A stretch of 64,000 nt of DNA, taken from assembly GCF_001427145.1 (NCBI RefSeq), contig NZ_LMGL01000002.1, positions 639,442-703,441 on the forward strand. The letters run 5' to 3'. The notes beneath the pieces are model-generated. The model saw only the letters and a program-made list of their open reading frames with translations, did not search any database and was not told where the DNA came from. The stretch comes from Microbacterium sp. Root166. GTDB taxonomy: Bacteria; Actinomycetota; Actinomycetes; Actinomycetales; Microbacteriaceae. Every line of letters starts with the position of its first letter. Position 1 is the first letter of the stretch. Below are positions 17,655-25,435 of the stretch, piece after piece. A program made the position numbers and the translations under genes.

Positions 17655-19817
17655 TCAGTTCTTCGCGAGCGCGGCCCGCTCCTCCATGCCCACGCGCCGA
17701 TCGAGCGCGGCGACGAGACCGGGGTGGCGCAGCAGCGCCGGATCGTCGTCGAGCACCCGCTCGGCGGCGACGCGCGCTTCGGCGATGATGTCGGCGTCCT
17801 TGACGACGCGCAGCAGCCGCAGCGATGACCGGGCACCCGACTGGGCGTCGCCCAGTACGTCGCCCTCGCCGCGCAGGTCGAGGTCGACCTCGGCGAGCTC
17901 GAAGCCGTCCAGCGTCGCGGCCACCGCCTCGACCCGCTCCCGAGCGGGCGAGCCGACTCCGGCCTCCGTCACGAGCAGGCACAGGCCCGGCACGCCGCCG
18001 CGCCCGACGCGGCCGCGGAGCTGATGCAGCTGCGAGACGCCGAAGCGGTCGGCCTCGAGGATCGCCATCGTCGACGCGTTGGGGACGTCCACGCCGACCT
18101 CGACGACGGTCGTCGCGACGAGCACGTCGACGTCGCCCCGGGCGAACGCCTGCATCACGGCATCCTTCTCGTCGGACGGCATCTTGCCGTGCAGGATCTC
18201 GACCCGGATGTCGGAGAACGACGGATGCCGCGACAGCAGGTCGGCGACCTGCACGACGCCCCAGCGGGTCTTCGTCTGCTCGATCGCGGCATCGCCCACC
18301 GGCTCATCGGCGGTGTCATCCTTCGCGAGGGTCTCGGCGTCGATCGCCGCGCACACCACGAAGGCCTGCCGGCCCTGCGCGACCTCCTCGGCGATCCGGT
18401 CCCAGACCCGCGCGAACCAGGCGGGCTTCTCGGCCAGCGGAGCGACGTAGGTCTGGATGCCGGCGCGACCGGCCGGCATGGTGCGAATGGTCGACACGTC
18501 GAGGTCGCCGAACACCGTCATCGCGACCGTCCGCGGGATCGGCGTGGCGGTGAGCACGAGCGCGTGCGGCGACGAGCCCTTGGCGCGCAGCGACTCGCGC
18601 TGCTCGACCCCGAAGCGGTGCTGCTCGTCGACGACCACCAGCCCCAGATCGGCGAAGGTCGTGCTCTCGCTGAGCAGGGCGTGCGTCCCCACCACGATGC
18701 GGGCTTGACCCGACGCGACGCGCAGCGCGGCCTTGCGGCGCTCCGCGGCGGGCATCTGACCGGTGAGCAGCGTCGGCATGAGCTCGGGAGCGAGCTGGGG
18801 TCCGAGCATCCGGGCGATCGAGCGCAGGTGCTGTCCGGCCAGCACCTCCGTCGGCGCGATGAGGGCCGACTGCCCGCCGCTCTGGGCGACCTGCAGCATG
18901 GCACGCAGCGCCACCAGGGTCTTGCCCGAGCCGACCTCGCCCTGCACCAGCCGGTTCATCGGCCAGTCGCCCTGCAGGTCGCGCTCGACCTGCTCGCCCA
19001 CGCTGACCTGGTCGGGCGTGAGCGGGAAGGGCAGCGCGTCGTCGAACCGCTCCAGGAGCGGGCCGGGCGTCCGCCGGGTGGCCGAGAGCGCACGGACGAA
19101 GGCGCGCTGCTGCAGCAGGGCGGCCTGGAGCACGAACGCCTCGTGCATGCGCAGCGTCGCGCGCGCCGGCTCGATCTCGTCCTCGAACGCGGGCCGGTGG
19201 ATCCGTTCGATCGCGGCGCGCGCCTCGAGCAGGCCATGGCGCTCGCGCAGCCAGTCGGGAAGGGGATCGGGCACCTCCCCCAGCCCGTCGAGCACGAGCT
19301 CGACGATCTTCGCGAACTGCCAGCTCGCGACGGTGCTGGTGGCGGGGTAGATCGGGATGGGCAGGTTCGCGTTGGCCTCGGCCGTCATCCGCGCGGTGGC
19401 CTCGTCGTCGAACAGCTCGTAATCCGGGTGCGCGAGCTGTTTGGCGCCGCGATACTCCCCCACCTTCCCGGCGAAGATTCCGCGCCGGCCCGGCACGAGA
19501 TCCTTCATGCGCCAGGACTGGTTGAAGAACGTCAGCGAGAGGTCGCCCTGGCCGTCGCTGATGACGACTTCGAGCAGCGACCCCTTGCGGTTCTGCATGC
19601 GTCGCTCGTTCGCCCGGCGCACCTCGGCTACGATCGTGACGGCCTCGCCGACGGGCAGGGACGAGATCTGCGTCAGCTCGCCGCGCCGGGCATAGCGTCG
19701 GGGATAGTGCGACAGCAGGTCGCCCACGGTCCGCATGCCGAACGCGCGCTCGAGAGCCGAAGACGTCTTTCCGCCCACGGCGCCGTCCAGGCGCGACTCG
19801 AGGGTGAACGACGGCAT
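17655..19817 (-). CDS. recG: ATP-dependent DNA helicase RecG
   Basis: RecG is the monomeric helicase that reverses stalled forks and branch-migrates Holliday junctions. The 720-residue protein has an N-terminal wedge/OB domain (about 50-170), then Walker A GEVGSGKTLVALRAML (near residue 295), DEQHRFGVEQR (DExH box), TATPIPRT and the C-terminal helicase motif with QLRGRVGRGG. Length fits actinobacterial RecG. A TAGACT hexamer lies 6 nt upstream of the ATG, so the mRNA is probably leaderless. It is divergent from the acyltransferase gene at 19.9 kb. Confidence 0.97.
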   Translation of the reverse strand: MPSFTLESRLDGAVGGKTSSALERAFGMRTVGDLLSHYPRRYARRGELTQISSLPVGEAVTIVAEVRRANERRMQNRKGSLLEVVISDGQGDLSLTFFNQSWRMKDLVPGRRGIFAGKVGEYRGAKQLAHPDYELFDDEATARMTAEANANLPIPIYPATSTVASWQFAKIVELVLDGLGEVPDPLPDWLRERHGLLEARAAIERIHRPAFEDEIEPARATLRMHEAFVLQAALLQQRAFVRALSATRRTPGPLLERFDDALPFPLTPDQVSVGEQVERDLQGDWPMNRLVQGEVGSGKTLVALRAMLQVAQSGGQSALIAPTEVLAGQHLRSIARMLGPQLAPELMPTLLTGQMPAAERRKAALRVASGQARIVVGTHALLSESTTFADLGLVVVDEQHRFGVEQRESLRAKGSSPHALVLTATPIPRTVAMTVFGDLDVSTIRTMPAGRAGIQTYVAPLAEKPAWFARVWDRIAEEVAQGRQAFVVCAAIDAETLAKDDTADEPVGDAAIEQTKTRWGVVQVADLLSRHPSFSDIRVEILHGKMPSDEKDAVMQAFARGDVDVLVATTVVEVGVDVPNASTMAILEADRFGVSQLHQLRGRVGRGGVPGLCLLVTEAGVGSPARERVEAVAATLDGFELAEVDLDLRGEGDVLGDAQSGARSSLRLLRVVKDADIIAEARVAAERVLDDDPALLRHPGLVAALDRRVGMEERAALAKN

Positions 19818-19823
19818 GGGTCG

Positions 19824-19829
19824 AGTCTA
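19824..19829 (-). promoter_or_regulatory. -10 box (TAGACT) for leaderless recG
   Basis: Six nt before the recG ATG, no Shine-Dalgarno present. Confidence 0.55.
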
Positions 19830-19878
19830 GATTCGACCGGCGACGCGCGACTGTCGGCGTTACCCCAGCGCCGTGGCG

Positions 19879-19884
19879 TACGGT
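19879..19884 (+). promoter_or_regulatory. -10 box (TACGGT) for leaderless acyltransferase
   Basis: Six nt before ATG 19891; it also overlaps the alternative GTG start region at 19873, which makes that start unlikely. Confidence 0.5.
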
Positions 19885-19890
19885 GACCTG

Positions 19891-20478
19891 ATGCTCCGAC
19901 GTCTCGTGTCCCGCCTCTACTGGGCGTGCAGCCGCTGGACGCTGTCCACCGAGCCCGCGCCCGCCCGACCCACCGTCCTCCTCGGCGTGCCGCACACGTC
20001 GAACTGGGACTTCGCGCTCATGCTCGCGATCGCGTGGCGCCTGGGGATCCACGTCCGATGGCTCGGCAAGGCCAGCCTGTTCGACGGCTGGCGTGGGCCG
20101 CTCATGCGCAAGCTCGGCGGGATCCCGGTGGACCGGTCCGATCCCTCGCGCGTCGTGAGCGACGTCGTCGCCCGCATCCGCGGCGGCGAGAAGTTCGGAC
20201 TCGTCGTCACGCCCGAGGGCACCCGCGGCGCCGGCGCGTACTGGAAGTCGGGCTTCTACCGGATCGCGCGCGAGACCGGGCTGCCCGTCACGCTCGGCTA
20301 CGTCGACCGGACCACGATGACGACCGGCCTCGGTCCCACGATCGAGCTGACCGGAGACGTCCGCGCCGACATGGACGTCATCCGCGCCTTCTACGCCGAC
20401 AAGTCGGGCATGCGCCCGGAGTACCGCACCGAGCCCCGCCTGCGCGAAGAGGACGCTCCGGCGGCACCGTCTGCCTGA
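19891..20478 (+). CDS. PlsC-like 1-acylglycerol-3-phosphate acyltransferase family protein
   Basis: This protein of 195 residues has the acyltransferase HX4D box in PHTSNWDF (about residue 33), a second block GKASLFDG and the TPEGTR motif (about 104), with GFYRIARETGLPV following. It is shorter than classical PlsC and has only a weak N-terminal hydrophobic segment. It resembles the family of small acyltransferases of unclear acceptor in actinobacteria. ATG 19891 is chosen because a TACGGT lies 6 nt upstream; GTG 19873 would overlap the promoter. It precedes rsmD with a 20-bp gap. Confidence 0.85.
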   Translation: MLRRLVSRLYWACSRWTLSTEPAPARPTVLLGVPHTSNWDFALMLAIAWRLGIHVRWLGKASLFDGWRGPLMRKLGGIPVDRSDPSRVVSDVVARIRGGEKFGLVVTPEGTRGAGAYWKSGFYRIARETGLPVTLGYVDRTTMTTGLGPTIELTGDVRADMDVIRAFYADKSGMRPEYRTEPRLREEDAPAAPSA

Positions 20479-20486
20479 GCGCCGGA

Positions 20487-20492
20487 TATCGT
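20487..20492 (+). promoter_or_regulatory. -10 box (TATCGT) for leaderless rsmD
   Basis: Six nt before GTG 20499; supports that start codon, which has no Shine-Dalgarno. Confidence 0.5.
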
Positions 20493-20498
20493 GACGGT

Positions 20499-21059
20499 GT
20501 GACGCGCATCATCTCCGGCCGCGCCGGTTCCCTCACCCTCGAGGTCCCCGACGCGGGGACCCGTCCCACCAGCGACCGCGTCCGCGAGTCGCTGTTCGGC
20601 GCCCTCGAGTCCGCCGACCTGGTCCGCGGTGCCGCCGTGCTGGACCTGTACGCCGGCTCGGGCGCGCTCGCACTCGAGGCGATCAGCCGGGGCGCGGCAT
20701 CCGCCGACCTCGTCGAGAAAGCGCCGCGCGCCGCGACGACCGCGCAACGCAACGCCGACCGGGTGGTGAAGTCAGTGGGGCGGGATGCCGCGATCGCCGT
20801 CCATCGCAGCTCGGCGGTGGCCTACCTGCAGGTCCCCCGCGGGCCCTTCGACCTGGTCTTCATCGACCCGCCGTACGACCTGCCCGAGTCCGAGCTCACG
20901 CACGTCCTCGAGCTGCTGGCAGGATCGCTCACCCCGCATGCAACGGTCATCGTCGAGCGCGCGAAGCGATCCCCTGAGCCGACGCTCCCTGCGCAGCTCA
21001 CGCATCAGCGCGACAAGCGCTACGGCGACACGACCCTGTGGTGGGTCACCACGATCTGA
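20499..21059 (+). CDS. rsmD: 16S rRNA (guanine(966)-N(2))-methyltransferase RsmD
   Basis: RsmD methylates G966 of 16S rRNA in the assembling 30S subunit. The 186-residue product has TRIISGRAGSLTL at the N-terminus, the SAM motif LDLYAGSGALALEAISRG (about residue 48) and the catalytic DPPYDLP (about 121). GTG 20499 gives the family N-terminus; longer in-frame readings are out-of-frame shadow of the acyltransferase gene. The TATCGT 6 nt upstream implies a leaderless mRNA. It is convergent with thiL (5-bp gap). Confidence 0.95.
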   Translation: MTRIISGRAGSLTLEVPDAGTRPTSDRVRESLFGALESADLVRGAAVLDLYAGSGALALEAISRGAASADLVEKAPRAATTAQRNADRVVKSVGRDAAIAVHRSSAVAYLQVPRGPFDLVFIDPPYDLPESELTHVLELLAGSLTPHATVIVERAKRSPEPTLPAQLTHQRDKRYGDTTLWWVTTI

Positions 21060-21064
21060 CCGGC

Positions 21065-22054
21065 TCAGCCGCGTCCGGCATCCCAGTCCCGATAGGGGTC
21101 CCAGCCGCCGCGCCCGTCGAAGGCACGGCCGTCGACCAGGACGAGGTCGTCCTGCCGCGCGATCACCCGACCGACCACCCGGAACCCAGGCGGAAGGTCC
21201 GCCGCGGAGGGAAAGGTCGCGAGGAGGGCATGGTCCTCTCCGCCGGACAGCGCGGAACCCGGGTCCCAGCCGAGTGCCGCCGCATCGACGGCGACGGTGA
21301 CCCCGGATGCCGCGGCCAGGCGTGAGGCGTCCAGGACCAGGCCGTCCGAGACGTCCATCATCGCCGTGGCGCCGGCGCGGGCGGCCTCGCGTCCGAGGGA
21401 CACCGGCGGCGACGGCCGCAGCTGCACCGCGAGATCGGCCGCCTCCTCGTCGGTGAGGTCGTGTTCGTCGACGGGGATCGGGTCGCCCGACGCGTCGGTG
21501 AATCGCGAGAACAGCACCCGCAGGCCGCGCGCGGCGGCGCCGAGCTCACCGGCCACCGTGACGACATCCCCGACCTGCGCACCCGACCGCAGCACGGGCT
21601 CCACGCCGTCGAGCGTGCCCAGAGCTGTCACCGCGATGGTGAGCGTGTCGGAGACCGTGAGGTCGCCGCCTTCGACCGCGCAGCCCGGCGCGAGCTCGTC
21701 GCAGGCGGCACGCAGGCCCGCCGCGAGCCCTTCGACGAACGACAGCCGTGTCTCGTCGGGCATCGCGAGTGCGACGAGCAGCGCGCTGGGTGCGGCCCCC
21801 ATGGCGGCGACGTCGGCGAGGTTCACCGCAGCGGCCTTCCACCCCAGGTCATAGGCGCTCGACCACGCGAGGCGGAAGTCCGGGCCGTGCACGAGGGTGT
21901 CGACGGTGGCCACCACGCGTCCGCCGGGGGCGGCTATGACAGCCGCGTCGTCGCCGGGGCCGACCAGCGCGCGCGAGGGGCCGAGCCCGTCGAGGATCGT
22001 GCGCAGGATGGCGACCTCGCTCAGTTCGCCCACGGACGGATCGGAGGCACTCAT
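21065..22054 (-). CDS. thiL: thiamine-monophosphate kinase
   Basis: ThiL phosphorylates thiamine phosphate to thiamine diphosphate. The 329-residue product has the PurM-like fold motifs GPGDDAAVI (about residue 32), VNLADVAAMGA, GGDLTVSDTLTIAVTALG and MDVSDGLVLDASRLA. The ATG at 22054 gives the family N-terminus; the reading frame continues upstream to 22405 but that part is antisense to the DUF3515 gene. Only 22 bp separate its start from the divergent lipoprotein start, so any -35 region lies inside the neighbour's coding sequence. Confidence 0.95.
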   Translation of the reverse strand: MSASDPSVGELSEVAILRTILDGLGPSRALVGPGDDAAVIAAPGGRVVATVDTLVHGPDFRLAWSSAYDLGWKAAAVNLADVAAMGAAPSALLVALAMPDETRLSFVEGLAAGLRAACDELAPGCAVEGGDLTVSDTLTIAVTALGTLDGVEPVLRSGAQVGDVVTVAGELGAAARGLRVLFSRFTDASGDPIPVDEHDLTDEEAADLAVQLRPSPPVSLGREAARAGATAMMDVSDGLVLDASRLAAASGVTVAVDAAALGWDPGSALSGGEDHALLATFPSAADLPPGFRVVGRVIARQDDLVLVDGRAFDGRGGWDPYRDWDAGRG

Positions 22055-22064
22055 CCCCCCAAGG

Positions 22065-22070
22065 TAGCCT
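22065..22070 (+). promoter_or_regulatory. -10 box (TAGCCT) for leaderless DUF3515 lipoprotein
   Basis: Six nt before GTG 22077; a GGAGGA is also in that 6-nt gap but would hardly be transcribed. Confidence 0.45.
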
Positions 22071-22076
22071 GGAGGA

Positions 22077-22553
22077 GTGATCCCATCGCGCCGACTCCTC
22101 GCCGCCGCGATCACGCTGGCCGCGTGCGTGGGCATCGCCGGCTGCGCGAGTCCCGTGGCGCTCGAGCCCGCTCCGGAGGCGAACAGCCCGGAGTGCGCGG
22201 AGGTCACTGTCCGTCTTCCGGGAGATCTCGGCGGACAGGCGCGCCGCTGGACGGACGCGCAGGCGACCGGCGCGTGGGGCGACCCCGCGACGATCCTGCT
22301 GACGTGCGGCGTCACACCCCCGGGGCCGACCACGCTCCCCTGCGAGACGCGCAACGGCGTCGACTGGATCATCGACGACGCGGAAGCCCCGCAGTACCGG
22401 TTCACGACCTTCGGCCGCGTCCCGGCCGTCGAGGTCTACCTGGACAGCGAGAAGGTCGCCAGCGCCGACGTCATCGAAACCCTCTCGGCGATCGCCGACC
22501 TGCTTCCGACCGACGGCTCGGCCTGCACCGAGCGTCCCGCGGACGAGGGCTAG
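22077..22553 (+). CDS. DUF3515 family lipoprotein
   Basis: This 158-residue protein has a signal peptide (RRLLAAAITLAACVGIAG) with lipobox IAGC, so it is a membrane-anchored exported lipoprotein. Four further cysteines (in SPECAEV, LLTCGV, LPCETR, SACTER) suggest disulfides, and VDWIIDD and YRFTTFGRVPAVEVYLD match the DUF3515 domain. This family is regularly found between thiL and ddl in actinobacteria; function unknown. GTG start with a leaderless promoter. The stop overlaps ddl's stop by 3 bp, convergent. Confidence 0.92.
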   Translation: MIPSRRLLAAAITLAACVGIAGCASPVALEPAPEANSPECAEVTVRLPGDLGGQARRWTDAQATGAWGDPATILLTCGVTPPGPTTLPCETRNGVDWIIDDAEAPQYRFTTFGRVPAVEVYLDSEKVASADVIETLSAIADLLPTDGSACTERPADEG

Positions 22554-23638
22554 GCCCGCTCCAGCGCGGTGTCGACGAGCTCGGTGAGCAGCTCCGGGTA
22601 GGTCATGCCGGAGGCGATCCAGCACTTCGGGAACATCGAGATCGGCGTGAAGCCGGGCATCGTGTTGAGTTCGTTGACGTACAGGCCGTCCGCCGCGAGG
22701 AAGAAGTCGACGCGGGCGAGGCCGCGCCCGTCCACAGCCTCGAATGCGCGGACCCCGAGCTCCTGGATCGCCGCGATCTCGGCGTCGTCGAGGTCGGCCG
22801 GGCACACCACCTCGGCTCCGTCGCCGCCGAGATACTTGCCCTCGAAGTCGTAGAACTCACGGGTCGTGAGGACGATCTCGCCCGGCAGCGACGCGCGAGG
22901 CGCCGCGCCGCCGCGGCCCTCGAGGATCGCGACCTCGACCTCGCGGCCGACGATCGCCGACTCGATCAGCACCTTGTCGTCCTCCGCGAACGCCAGCGCC
23001 AGGGCGTCGGCCAGCTCCGAGGGATCGTGGACCTTGGACACCCCGACGCTCGACCCGGCGCGCGCGGGCTTGACGAAAGTGGGCTCGCCCAGGGCTGCGG
23101 CATCCGCTCGCACGCCCTCGGGATCGCGCTCCCAGCGCTGCCTGGTGACCGTGACCCACGGCGAGACCGGCACGCCGGCGGCCTCGAGCACGATCTTCAT
23201 GAAGTGCTTGTCCATGCACAGCGCGGAGTCGAGCACTCCGCCGCCGGCGTACGGGATCCCGAGCGTGTCGAAGAAGCCCTGGACGGTGCCGTCCTCGCCG
23301 TGCAGGCCATGAAGGATCGGCAGCACCACGTCCACGGTGCCGACCTCGGAGATGGAGCCGTCGGCGCGCCGTACACGCAGCGTGCGATCGCCCCCACCCT
23401 CCGGCCACAGCACGCGGGTGCCGTTGTCGACGACTTCGGGGAGCCGCTCGGCGTCCAGCGCGAACTTGTCGGGGTCGTCGTCCTCGAGGACGAACACGCC
23501 GTCGCGGGTGATGCCGACCGGGATCACCCGGTAGCGATCACGATCGATCGCCCGCAGCACCCCGCCCGCCGTTGCGGAACTGATCGAGTGCTCGCTGGAT
23601 CGACCGCCAAAGAGCACCGCCACCGCCGGCCTGTCCAT
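22550..23638 (-). CDS. ddl: D-alanine-D-alanine ligase
   Basis: Ddl makes the D-Ala-D-Ala dipeptide for peptidoglycan. The 362-residue protein begins MDRPAVAVLFGGRSSEHSIS, has the ATP-grasp region (VLPILHGLHGEDGTVQGFFDTL; KPARAGSSVGVSK) and the C-terminal RVDFFLAADGLYVNELNTMP. ATG 23638 is the family start; the frame remains open upstream to 23668. The first 101 bp overlap the C-terminal codons of gpsA in another frame. With gpsA, plsC and murA it forms a cell-envelope cluster. Confidence 0.96.
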   Translation of the reverse strand: MDRPAVAVLFGGRSSEHSISSATAGGVLRAIDRDRYRVIPVGITRDGVFVLEDDDPDKFALDAERLPEVVDNGTRVLWPEGGGDRTLRVRRADGSISEVGTVDVVLPILHGLHGEDGTVQGFFDTLGIPYAGGGVLDSALCMDKHFMKIVLEAAGVPVSPWVTVTRQRWERDPEGVRADAAALGEPTFVKPARAGSSVGVSKVHDPSELADALALAFAEDDKVLIESAIVGREVEVAILEGRGGAAPRASLPGEIVLTTREFYDFEGKYLGGDGAEVVCPADLDDAEIAAIQELGVRAFEAVDGRGLARVDFFLAADGLYVNELNTMPGFTPISMFPKCWIASGMTYPELLTELVDTALERA

Positions 23639-24674
23639 TCTGCGTCCTCTCCCCCTGCGGGGTGTCATCGTCTGTCGTGAGATGGGGCGCGATGTCGCGC
23701 GGGTTCATGGTTCCGTCGAGCACCATCTTGACCTGCTCGACGATCGGCATCTCGACGCCGACCTCCCGCGCGAGCTGCAGGATGGGCGCCACCGAGGCGA
23801 GGCCTTCGGCGGTCTGGTTCATCTGCTTGACGACGTCGTCGAAGCGGTAGCCCTGTCCGAGCAGACGCCCGGCGGTGTTGTTGCGGCTGAGCGGCGACTG
23901 GCACGTCGCGATGAGGTCGCCGAGACCGGCGAGACCTTGCAGAGTCTCGGGGTGCGCGCCGAAGGCCACCGCGAAGTCCGTCATCTCGACGAGGCCGCGC
24001 GTGATGATCGACGCCTTCGTGTTCTCGCCGTAGCCGACGCCGTCGACGATGCCGATGGCGACGGCGATGAGGTTCTTCAGCACGCCGCCGAACTCGGTGC
24101 CGATCACGTCCGTGTTGACGAACGTGCGGAAGTAGGAGTTGCGGGCGAGTCGCGCGACCGCCTCGGCCGTCTCCTGGCTCGTCGAGGAGATGACCGCCGC
24201 GGTGGGCTGCTCGCGCGCGATCTCGAGGGCGAGGTTCGGGCCGGACGCGACCGCGATGCGGGCCGGGTCGCAGTCCAGCTCCTGCTCGATGACCTGGCTC
24301 ATGCGCAGACCGGTGCGCCGCTCCACGCCCTTCATGAGGGAGACGATCGGCACGTCGTTCTGCTCGACGAGCGGACGCACGGCCTTCAGGTTCTGCCGCA
24401 CGGCCTGGCTCGGGATCGACAGGTAGACCTGCTCGGCGCCTTCGAGCGCCTCGGACAAGTGGTGCGTGGCGTCCATGCTGCGCGGCAGGTTGATGCCGGG
24501 CAGGTACTCGCTGTTGCGCTTGGCCTCGTGGATCTCGCTCGCCAGCTCGGGTCGGCGTGCCCACATCACGACGTCCGCGCCGCCGTCGGCGAGGATCTTG
24601 CCGAACGTCGTGCCCCAGCTGCCGGCGCCGATGACCGCGACGCGCGGGCGCGCGGGTTCCTGTCTACGACTCAA
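23538..24674 (-). CDS. gpsA: glycerol-3-phosphate dehydrogenase [NAD(P)+]
   Basis: GpsA reduces dihydroxyacetone phosphate to glycerol-3-phosphate for lipid synthesis. The 378-residue product has the Rossmann GAGSWGTTFGKIL (about residue 15), GPNLALEIAREQPTA, the catalytic Lys in GVLKNLIAVAIGI and GLAGLGDLIATC. The core would end near MNPRDIAPHL; the last ~45 residues (rich in Asp, Gly, Gln) are an extension that runs 101 bp into ddl. The start overlaps the acyltransferase stop by 11 bp. The extension may be genuine or reflect a frameshift. Confidence 0.95.
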   Translation of the reverse strand: MSRRQEPARPRVAVIGAGSWGTTFGKILADGGADVVMWARRPELASEIHEAKRNSEYLPGINLPRSMDATHHLSEALEGAEQVYLSIPSQAVRQNLKAVRPLVEQNDVPIVSLMKGVERRTGLRMSQVIEQELDCDPARIAVASGPNLALEIAREQPTAAVISSTSQETAEAVARLARNSYFRTFVNTDVIGTEFGGVLKNLIAVAIGIVDGVGYGENTKASIITRGLVEMTDFAVAFGAHPETLQGLAGLGDLIATCQSPLSRNNTAGRLLGQGYRFDDVVKQMNQTAEGLASVAPILQLAREVGVEMPIVEQVKMVLDGTMNPRDIAPHLTTDDDTPQGERTQNGQAGGGGALWRSIQRALDQFRNGGRGAAGDRS

Positions 24675-25431
24675 GGCGACCCGTCTCCTTCTGGCCGTGC
24701 TCGGCCGGGTTCCAGCGCGTCGCGGGCGCGGGCTCGCCGCGCAGCTCGGACAGGAGTGCTGCGACGGCGGCCATCACGTGGTCGGTCGCCGCGGCCAGGT
24801 TGGGCTGCTGCCCCTCCTTGCGGAAGGCCGACAGATCGACCGGATCGCCGATGAGCACCTTCACCCGGCGGCGCAGCGGCCACAGCCGCAGCTTGCCGTA
24901 GCGGGGCATCACCTGCTGCACGCCCCACTGCGCCATCGGGATGACGGGGATGCCGCCCTCCAGCGCCAGGCGCACCGCGCCGGTCTTGCCGCGCATCGGC
25001 CACAGGTCGGGTTCGCGTGTGAGCGTGCCCTCCGGGTAGACGATGACCCCGCGGCCGAGCCGGACGAGCGTCTGCGACGTCTCGAGCGTCTGACGGGCGG
25101 ATGCCGCGGACGAGGACCGCGCAACCGGAACCATGCCCGTGCCCCGCAGGACCCAGCCGAGCACCGGCACCCGGAAGAGGCTCTCCTTGGCCATGAACCG
25201 CGGTGCGCGCCCGGCCTTCCACACGGCGAGGGCGACCGCGAGCGGGTCGGCCTCGGAGTAGTGGTTCGGCGCGAGCACGAAGGCTCCCTCGCGGGGAAGC
25301 TTCTCGGCGCCCTCGATCTCGAGCTTGAACAGCAGCGCGATCAAGGGCGCGGCGATGGCGGCGAGGGGCCAGAAGACGCTAGGCCGGGACTTCTCACGAG
25401 AGGCCGGCGGCATCGGCGACGAGGGAGCCAC
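24664..25431 (-). CDS. plsC: 1-acyl-sn-glycerol-3-phosphate acyltransferase (PlsC)
   Basis: This 255-residue lysophosphatidate acyltransferase has an N-terminal membrane segment (FWPLAAIAAPLIALLFKL), the HX4D catalytic box NHYSEAD (about residue 56), FMAKESLFRVPVLGW, the acceptor-binding YPEGTLTR and AQWGVQQVMP. It starts with GTG immediately after murA's stop (4 bp) and overlaps gpsA, so glycerol-3-phosphate production and its second acylation are encoded together. Which of the two PlsC-like proteins in the window is the main enzyme cannot be told from sequence. Confidence 0.92.
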   Translation of the reverse strand: MAPSSPMPPASREKSRPSVFWPLAAIAAPLIALLFKLEIEGAEKLPREGAFVLAPNHYSEADPLAVALAVWKAGRAPRFMAKESLFRVPVLGWVLRGTGMVPVARSSSAASARQTLETSQTLVRLGRGVIVYPEGTLTREPDLWPMRGKTGAVRLALEGGIPVIPMAQWGVQQVMPRYGKLRLWPLRRRVKVLIGDPVDLSAFRKEGQQPNLAAATDHVMAAVAALLSELRGEPAPATRWNPAEHGQKETGRLES

Positions 25432-25435
25432 CGCG

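Noticed and set aside
18024..19886. 620-codon plus-strand frame opposite recG
   Set aside because: Antisense shadow; no motifs, low-complexity Arg/Gly/His composition, and recG is intact.
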